From Pseudomonas sp. NC02 (GTDB taxonomy: Bacteria; Pseudomonadota; Gammaproteobacteria; Pseudomonadales; Pseudomonadaceae): 64,000 bases of DNA. Where the stretch lies: NCBI RefSeq assembly GCF_002874965.1, contig NZ_CP025624.1:3162001-3226000 (forward strand), written 5' to 3'. A program made the translations under genes and the position numbers. The notes under the pieces are model-generated. The model worked only from the letters and a program-made list of their open reading frames with translations. It did not search any database and had not been told where the DNA came from. Shown one piece after another: positions 59,228 through 64,000 of this stretch (its first letter is position 1; every line of letters begins with the position of its first letter).

Positions 59228-59431
59228 TTATCGACGCGGGCGCAGCAAGCGGATGCACGTACTGTTCAAGCTGCTGGAAAAACCCAGCATGAAGCGCATT
59301 TCCACGGCGCTGAGCACGTTGCGCACGTACAGCCGTACGCCCAGCACCATCACCGCCTTGGCCGCCTGGGCGAGGGCGAACACCAGCAGCGCGCGAGCAG
59401 CGTTGTCGAGGTAGCTCATAAGTGTGTTCAT
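59228..59431 (-). CDS. Small hypothetical protein after mgtA (67 aa)
   Basis: The ATG at 59431 has GGAGA on the minus strand. The product has a weakly hydrophobic helix (about residues 12-35, ALLVFALAQAAKAVMVLG) and a basic C-terminus, so it may be a small membrane-associated protein. It is 59 bases after the mgtA stop and may be in the same transcript. No known family. Confidence 0.6.
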   Translation of the reverse strand: MNTLMSYLDNAARALLVFALAQAAKAVMVLGVRLYVRNVLSAVEMRFMLGFSSSLNSTCIRLLRPRR

Positions 59432-59490
59432 TGTCTGTCTCCGCGTGCGCTGGCTATCTACCGATAGCCAGCGCTTTCAGGGGCGGTTGA

Positions 59491-62205
59491 TCAGTACCAC
59501 TGCTTGAAGCGGCGGATGTAGAGGGTTTTCATCAGTTGTGCCACGCAGCAGTAGGCGACCAGGGTGCCCACCAGCCATGGGAAGTACGCAAGTGGCAGCG
59601 GCTCCAGGCCAACCATCGCGCCCAGCGGCGAGAACGGTACGTAGATGCCCAGCCCGATCACGATGCAGGTCATCATCATCACCGGCCATGCGGCGTTGCT
59701 CTGGAAGAACGGGATCTTGCGGGTGCGCAGCATGTGCACCACCAGGGTTTGCGAGAGCAGCCCCTCGATGAACCAGCCAGACTGGAACAGGGTCTGCATT
59801 TCCACGCTGTTGGCCGAGAACACGTACCACATCAGGGCAAAGGTGGTCATGTCGAAGATCGACGAGGTCGGCCCGATCCAGATCATGAAGCGGCCAATGT
59901 TTTTCGCGTCCCACTTGCGTGGCTTGGCCAGGTATTCCTTGTCCATCTTGTCCCACGGCAAGGCCAGCTGGGAGATGTCGTACATCAGGTTTTGCAGCAG
60001 CAGGTGGATCGACAGCATTGGCAGGAACGGGATGAACGCACTGGCCACCAGCACCGAGAACACGTTGCCGAAGTTGGAACTGGCGGTCATGTTCAGGTAC
60101 TTCATGATATTGCCGAAGGTCTCGCGGCCTTTCAGCACGCCTTCTTCCAGCACCATCAGGCTCTTTTCCAGCAGGATGATGTCGGCGGATTCCTTGGCAA
60201 TGTCCGTCGCGCTGTCCACCGAGATGCCCACGTCGGCATCCCGCAAGGCCGGAGCGTCGTTGATGCCGTCGCCGAGGAAGCCCACGGTATGGCCGTTGGA
60301 CTGCAAGGTCTTGAGCACCCGCGACTTCTGCAGCGGCGTCAGCTTGGCGAACACCGTGCGCTCCTCGACCCGCAGCTTGAGGGTGGCGTCGTCCATCGCT
60401 TCGATTTCCGTCCCCAGCAACGGTACGCCTGGCTCCAGGCCGACCTGGCGGCAGATCTTGCTGGTGACGATGGCGTTGTCGCCGGTGAGCACTTTGACCG
60501 CCACGCCAATTTCGCGCAGGGCAGCGATCGCCGGGCCAGCGGTTTCCTTTGGTGGATCAAGGAAGGTCAGGAAGCCACGGATCACCAGGTTGCGCTCATC
60601 GGCCGTGGTGTACTGCTTGCGGGCGAGTGCCTGGGGAATGTTGCGGGTGGCCAGCACCAGCACCCGGAAGCCGTCCTCGTTGTAGTCCTGGGCAATCGAC
60701 AGCAACTCGTTGCGACGCCGATCATCCAGCTCGACGGCCACGTCGCCTTCCATCACGTGGGTGGAAATGCTCAGCATCTCCTCGACCGCACCCTTGCACA
60801 CCAGCAGGTGATCGTTTTGCGCGTCCTTGACCACGATCGACAGGCGACGGCGAATAAAGTCGAACGGCAACTCATCCACCTTGCTGTAGGCAAACGGCAC
60901 CTGGAACTTCGGATTCTGCTCGGAGAACTGTACGACCGCCTGGTCCATCAGGTTCTTCATGCCGCTCTGGTGATGGCTGTTGAGCCAGGCGAGGGTCAGC
61001 ACCGAATCATCACGGTTGCCAAAGGCGTTGACGTGGTGCTCGAGGATGATCTTGTCCTGGGTCAAAGTGCCGGTCTTGTCGGTGCACAGCACGTCCATCG
61101 AACCGAAGTTCTGGATCGCGTTGAGGCGCTTGACCACCACCTTGCGCTTGGCCATGGCGGTTGCACCCTTGGCCAGGTTGGCGCTGACGATCATCGGCAG
61201 CATTTCCGGGGTGAGGCCTACCGCCACTGCCAGGGCGAACAGCAACGCGTCGCTCCAGTCACCCTTGGAGAAGCCGTTGAGGAAGAACACGATCGGCGTC
61301 ATTACCAGCATGAAGCGGATCAACAGCCAGCTGACGCTGTTCACCCCGCGGTCAAATGCGGTTTGCACCCGGGAGCCGACAATCGCCTTCGCCAGGGAGC
61401 CAAAGTAGGTGCGCGGGCCGGTGGCAACCACCACGGCTTTCGCCCGGCCGCTGACCACGTTGGTGCCCATGAAACAGATGTTCGGCAGGTCCAGCAGGTT
61501 GCCCTGGTCGGCCGCCGTGGACGTGGCGGATTTTTGCGTCACATCCCCGAGGGTGTCGTACTTCTCTACCGGCAAGGCTTCGCCGGTCAGCACGGCCTGG
61601 CTGATGAACAGGTCACGGGACTCGATCAGGCGGATGTCGGCCGGGATCATGTCGCCGGCAGACAGTTGCACGATATCGCCGGCCACCAGGTCGCGCATCG
61701 GCACTTCCCGCAGGGTCGGCTTGGAGCCCACTTGCTCGCGACGCAACACCGTGGCGGTGGTGCGCACCATGGCCTTCAAGGCCTCGGCGGACTTGGCCGA
61801 ACGATGCTCCTGCCAGAAGCGCAGCAGGCTGCTGAGCATGACCATGGTCATGATAATGATGACCTTGGTCAGGTCGGCTTCTTCACCGGCCTGCAGTGGC
61901 AGCCAGTAGTCAGTGAAGAAACTGATGGCGCCGAGGGTCAGCAGCACATAGATGAACGGGTTGTTCAGGGCCTGGAGGAATTGCACGATGGCGTGAGGCG
62001 GCTTGTCGTGGGCCACCTCGTTGTAGCCTTCACGTTGCAGGCGAGCAGAGGCATCCAGTTCGGTCAGGCCATCCTTGGTTGCCCGGACATTGGCGAGGGT
62101 TGCCGAGAGGCCGTTCTGGGCTTCGCGGGCGGCACGCATCGACAGCTTGGTGTCGGTATCCGTGCCGTTTTTCTTGTGCAGTTTCGGGTTTTTTACTGCG
62201 CTCAT
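59491..62205 (-). CDS. mgtA: Magnesium-transporting P-type ATPase
   Basis: The 904-residue protein has all P-type ATPase motifs: TGEALPVEK, DKTGTLTQDK with the phosphorylated Asp, VLTGDNAIVTSK, and GDGINDAPALRDADVG. The pattern (ETFGNIMKYLNMTASSNFGNV, NPFIYVLLTLGAI) is that of MgtA/MgtB-type Mg2+ importers. ATG 62205 has AGGAG eight bases upstream. It has a long upstream gap with a palindrome at 62347-62368. It is normally induced by low magnesium. Confidence 0.93.
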   Translation of the reverse strand: MSAVKNPKLHKKNGTDTDTKLSMRAAREAQNGLSATLANVRATKDGLTELDASARLQREGYNEVAHDKPPHAIVQFLQALNNPFIYVLLTLGAISFFTDYWLPLQAGEEADLTKVIIIMTMVMLSSLLRFWQEHRSAKSAEALKAMVRTTATVLRREQVGSKPTLREVPMRDLVAGDIVQLSAGDMIPADIRLIESRDLFISQAVLTGEALPVEKYDTLGDVTQKSATSTAADQGNLLDLPNICFMGTNVVSGRAKAVVVATGPRTYFGSLAKAIVGSRVQTAFDRGVNSVSWLLIRFMLVMTPIVFFLNGFSKGDWSDALLFALAVAVGLTPEMLPMIVSANLAKGATAMAKRKVVVKRLNAIQNFGSMDVLCTDKTGTLTQDKIILEHHVNAFGNRDDSVLTLAWLNSHHQSGMKNLMDQAVVQFSEQNPKFQVPFAYSKVDELPFDFIRRRLSIVVKDAQNDHLLVCKGAVEEMLSISTHVMEGDVAVELDDRRRNELLSIAQDYNEDGFRVLVLATRNIPQALARKQYTTADERNLVIRGFLTFLDPPKETAGPAIAALREIGVAVKVLTGDNAIVTSKICRQVGLEPGVPLLGTEIEAMDDATLKLRVEERTVFAKLTPLQKSRVLKTLQSNGHTVGFLGDGINDAPALRDADVGISVDSATDIAKESADIILLEKSLMVLEEGVLKGRETFGNIMKYLNMTASSNFGNVFSVLVASAFIPFLPMLSIHLLLQNLMYDISQLALPWDKMDKEYLAKPRKWDAKNIGRFMIWIGPTSSIFDMTTFALMWYVFSANSVEMQTLFQSGWFIEGLLSQTLVVHMLRTRKIPFFQSNAAWPVMMMTCIVIGLGIYVPFSPLGAMVGLEPLPLAYFPWLVGTLVAYCCVAQLMKTLYIRRFKQWY

Positions 62206-62346
62206 TGTGTGTACTCCTGTCGCCAATTTTTCGACAAAACATACCCGGTACTTACCTGATGACAGGCGAGCGAAAGCATGCCGAGTCGCTGACTTCGCGA
62301 TCGGTTTAAATAAAGTGTTGGGTAACTTTCTACAGGCCCGCTAACA

Positions 62347-62368
62347 GCGCGTTAGTTAACTAGCGCGC
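62347..62368. promoter_or_regulatory. Near-perfect 22-bp palindrome upstream of mgtA
   Basis: GCGCGTTAGTT and AACTAGCGCGC pair with only one mismatch (T-G), with TAGTTAACTA in the centre. It is 142 bases before the mgtA ATG, in the 246-base gap after the 97-residue gene. It could be an operator or, in RNA, a stem in the leader. No PhoP box was certain. Confidence 0.5.
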
Positions 62369-62451
62369 AGCGGGCTACTACTGGCTTCGTCCATAGAGAA
62401 CTCCAGCTAATCAATCAACGGATAATCAGGAAGTTGCTGTTTCCAGCTGGC

Positions 62452-62745
62452 TTATGCCGCGCGAGCGTCCACGTAGAGGCTCAGCATCAGGCTCGCTTGC
62501 GCGACCAGGCTGGAAACGTCCCGTCTCTGTGGGTCTTGAGGGTCGGCGTGATCCCATTGCTGGACCAGGTGGCCGGTGGTGGGGCAGATACGCCAGTGTG
62601 CTCGGGGAGTCGGGCACACGCGGGGGGATGAGGTCACAAAGGTGCTGCGGGTAGGGGAGAAGCCTACGGGCTCGCGGCACAATTTGGCACGCAGGGCGTT
62701 AGCCAGCGTACGCAGATCAGGTAAAACAATCAGTTGAAAGGTCAT
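62452..62745 (-). CDS. Small hypothetical protein (97 aa)
   Basis: GAGGTG lies six bases before the ATG on the minus strand. The product contains a pattern HWRICPTTGHLVQQWD that I associate with small Pseudomonas proteins of unknown function, and a helical C-terminus (SSLVAQASLMLSLYVDARA). It stands upstream of mgtA on the same strand, with the palindrome between. No function is known. Confidence 0.6.
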   Translation of the reverse strand: MTFQLIVLPDLRTLANALRAKLCREPVGFSPTRSTFVTSSPRVCPTPRAHWRICPTTGHLVQQWDHADPQDPQRRDVSSLVAQASLMLSLYVDARAA

Positions 62746-63133
62746 AACACACCTCGGGACCGGACTGGCATCCGGTGAGGCAGTTACGTTGGAGCGTCAG
62801 GCTCTAGCGCAGCTTACTCGGCCGGAAAGGCGAGTCCCGTCATTTTTTCTGGGTTTGGCGCCCGATTCGCCGCATTCACGGTGATCGGACAACGACTAGA
62901 TACTGTGTCCATTGGCTTCTTTTGTGAGGTTGAAAAATGGCCCTGAGTTGCAGGCACGGGGAATTTACTCAGGCAGTTACCGGATGTCAACGTTTAATGA
63001 CTTAAATTGTTACTGGTTCAGAGTTTGTTCAGATAGAAGGTTGGGGGAAGTTGCAATATCAAGTGTGCTTATTGATAAGTGGCCGGTGTGTGGAAGGTAG
63101 GTGAAGTAACAATAGCCGGATAACTTATCGCGG
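62746..63133. other. Gap with no supported gene
   Basis: These 388 bases have no frame with coding character. The stretch 62880-63100 is less GC-rich than the surroundings. It contains the promoter region of the 97-residue gene (minus strand) but no clear -35/-10 pair. Confidence 0.5.
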
Positions 63134-63503
63134 GGTTCCAAAGCCTGCGTTCGGCCAGCGTGGTTTAACGGGGCGCCCAAGATCAACAGCAAGAGCACAG
63201 CGGCCTACCGGCCGGCTTGAGTGTTGAAGAGCAAAATCAAAAGCTAAAGCGGGCACGGTTCAAATGTGGGAGCGGGCTTGCTCGCGAAGGTCGTTAACGA
63301 TGACGTGGGTATTCTGGATGAACGCGGCGCTCTCAGGTTTTTCGCGAGCAAGCCCGCTCCCACAGAAAGCAGATCTGTTTTCGCTCTGGTCTTTGCTTTT
63401 GCTTTTAACACTCAGGTCGGCTTTCAGGCCGCCGTGCTCTTGCTTTTGATCTTGATCTGACTGCCCCAATAAGCCCGAGGCCGAACGCAGGTATTGCGGA
63501 GCC
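63134..63503. repeat. Large imperfect inverted repeat enclosing a REPIN
   Basis: The left arm (about 63134-63245) and the reverse complement of the right arm (about 63391-63503) are clearly related: for example AACACTCA and AGGCCGC, GTGCTCTTGCT, TTGATCTTG, CCCC and GGCCGAACGCAGG in the same order on both sides. The REPIN sits inside. The whole looks like a composite dispersed repeat of the P. fluorescens group. Confidence 0.65.
63266..63363. repeat. REPIN of a second REP class
   Basis: GTGGGAGCGGGCTTGCTCGC starts the left arm at 63266, and a perfect 23-base reverse complement ends at 63363. The arm differs from the GTGGCGAGGGAGC class at 52751 and 57753. The spacer is 52 bases. Confidence 0.85.
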
Positions 63504-63606
63504 CTTTGCCCACTTTGGGCTGGGCCGGCATTCCGGCTTTTCCAAAGTGAGCCGCTGTAAGAGCGGAACCAAAGGCCGCCGTTACCCAAATAACGGATAT
63601 GCCCCC

Positions 63607-64000
63607 TCAAATCCCCCGCAACGCCAAAATCGCCAAATACAGCAGCACCACCCCACAAGCCCCATAGCTAACCCTCTGCCACATGGGCGAAGCATTCCGC
63701 CGCAGCAAATTGACCAACCCCGCAATCAAAAAACACGACAACACCGAAGCCAGCATAAACCCCGCAAAAAACATCAACGTCTGCCCATGGCTAGGCGCCG
63801 CCCCGACTATCCCCGATAACGCACTCCCCAGCGCCCCCCAATAGACAATGTTCTTCGGATTGGCCAGGGAAATCGCCGCCCCCACCACCAGCGCATTCTG
63901 CCCGGACCTGGCCGGCGCACTCCCGGCCTCTGGCAAGCGCCAGGCATCCATCAGGCTGCGAATCCCGAGCCAGGCCAGATACAGCCCACAAACGGCCGTC
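63607..64000 (-). CDS. LysE-family exporter, partial (5' end outside window)
   Basis: The frame stays open to the window edge (131 codons seen). The visible part has GLYLAWLGIRSL, then ISLANPKNIVYWGALG, the conserved LysE motif with NPK, and two or three later hydrophobic segments up to the stop. It is a second member of the family in this window, besides 52895-53530. The N-terminal PGP region is outside the window. No terminator is seen after it. Confidence 0.85.
   Translation of the reverse strand, partial: TAVCGLYLAWLGIRSLMDAWRLPEAGSAPARSGQNALVVGAAISLANPKNIVYWGALGSALSGIVGAAPSHGQTLMFFAGFMLASVLSCFLIAGLVNLLRRNASPMWQRVSYGACGVVLLYLAILALRGI

Noticed and set aside
59536..62259. A 907-codon open frame antisense to mgtA
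   Set aside because: It mirrors mgtA across its whole length; high GC third positions keep the opposite frame open. His- and Gln-rich composition and no domain.
62426..62654. Overlapping short frames on both strands at the 97-residue gene
   Set aside because: They lack ribosome-binding sites; only the minus-strand frame 62452-62745 has one.
52751..63363. CRISPR array from repeated palindromic units
   Set aside because: The repeats are paired inverted REP arms with no regular spacing and no cas genes; they are REPINs.

Overview
The window is high-GC DNA from a Pseudomonas chromosome, most likely the P. fluorescens group. Pointers are Pseudomonas-type REPIN repeats, a DUF1652 protein, typical Pseudomonas codon use, and gene families such as a rifampin ADP-ribosyltransferase and MgtA beside small Pseudomonas-type proteins. 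Assignments rest on reading the sequence; no database search was run.

Positions 1 to about 33548 are the right-hand part of a lambda-like (siphovirus) prophage. The left end, integrase and early region lie outside the window. In order it carries: small accessory genes including a divergent CsrA-like regulator; terminase, portal, MuF-type head protein, connector, scaffold and major capsid genes; neck and tail genes in lambda order, with a -1 frameshift site in the tail chaperone pair; tape measure and M, L, K, I and J homologues; tail-fibre genes; and a GH19 endolysin with nested Rz/Rz1 spanins. Accessory genes (morons) break this order: an AT-rich membrane protein before the scaffold gene, a divergent pair of HEPN-like proteins plus a lipoprotein between K and I, and an AT-rich HNH protein after lysis. 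The right end holds a DNA-repair cassette (SRAP protease, LexA-controlled umuDC) and closes on the 3' half of a tRNA-Leu(UAA) gene, the attachment site. Four near-identical terminator plus ribosome-binding-site cassettes separate the tail and lysis transcription blocks.

From 33.5 to 42.6 kb is host chromosome with single genes and small units: lipoproteins, an alpha/beta hydrolase, exonuclease III, an alcohol dehydrogenase with its divergent LysR regulator, a small exporter, a GNAT acetyltransferase, Arr and a VOC protein.

From 42.7 to 52.4 kb is a carbohydrate-uptake and catabolism cluster: deoC is divergent from a DeoR regulator, followed by a ribose-type binding protein, a GatD-like dehydrogenase, an FGGY kinase, a SorC regulator, an ABC ATPase, a permease and a HAD phosphatase. 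Shared AAATGTGA half-sites and inverted repeats upstream of deoC/deoR and of the binding-protein gene suggest common control. The substrate is not determined; a pentose, deoxypentose or pentitol fits.

From 52.4 to 64.0 kb are mixed chromosomal genes (LysE exporters, an AraC/SDR divergent pair, GFA and DinB family proteins, a DUF533 protein), a large mgtA magnesium-transporter locus, and three REPINs, one nested in a doubled inverted repeat and one inside a larger imperfect inverted repeat.
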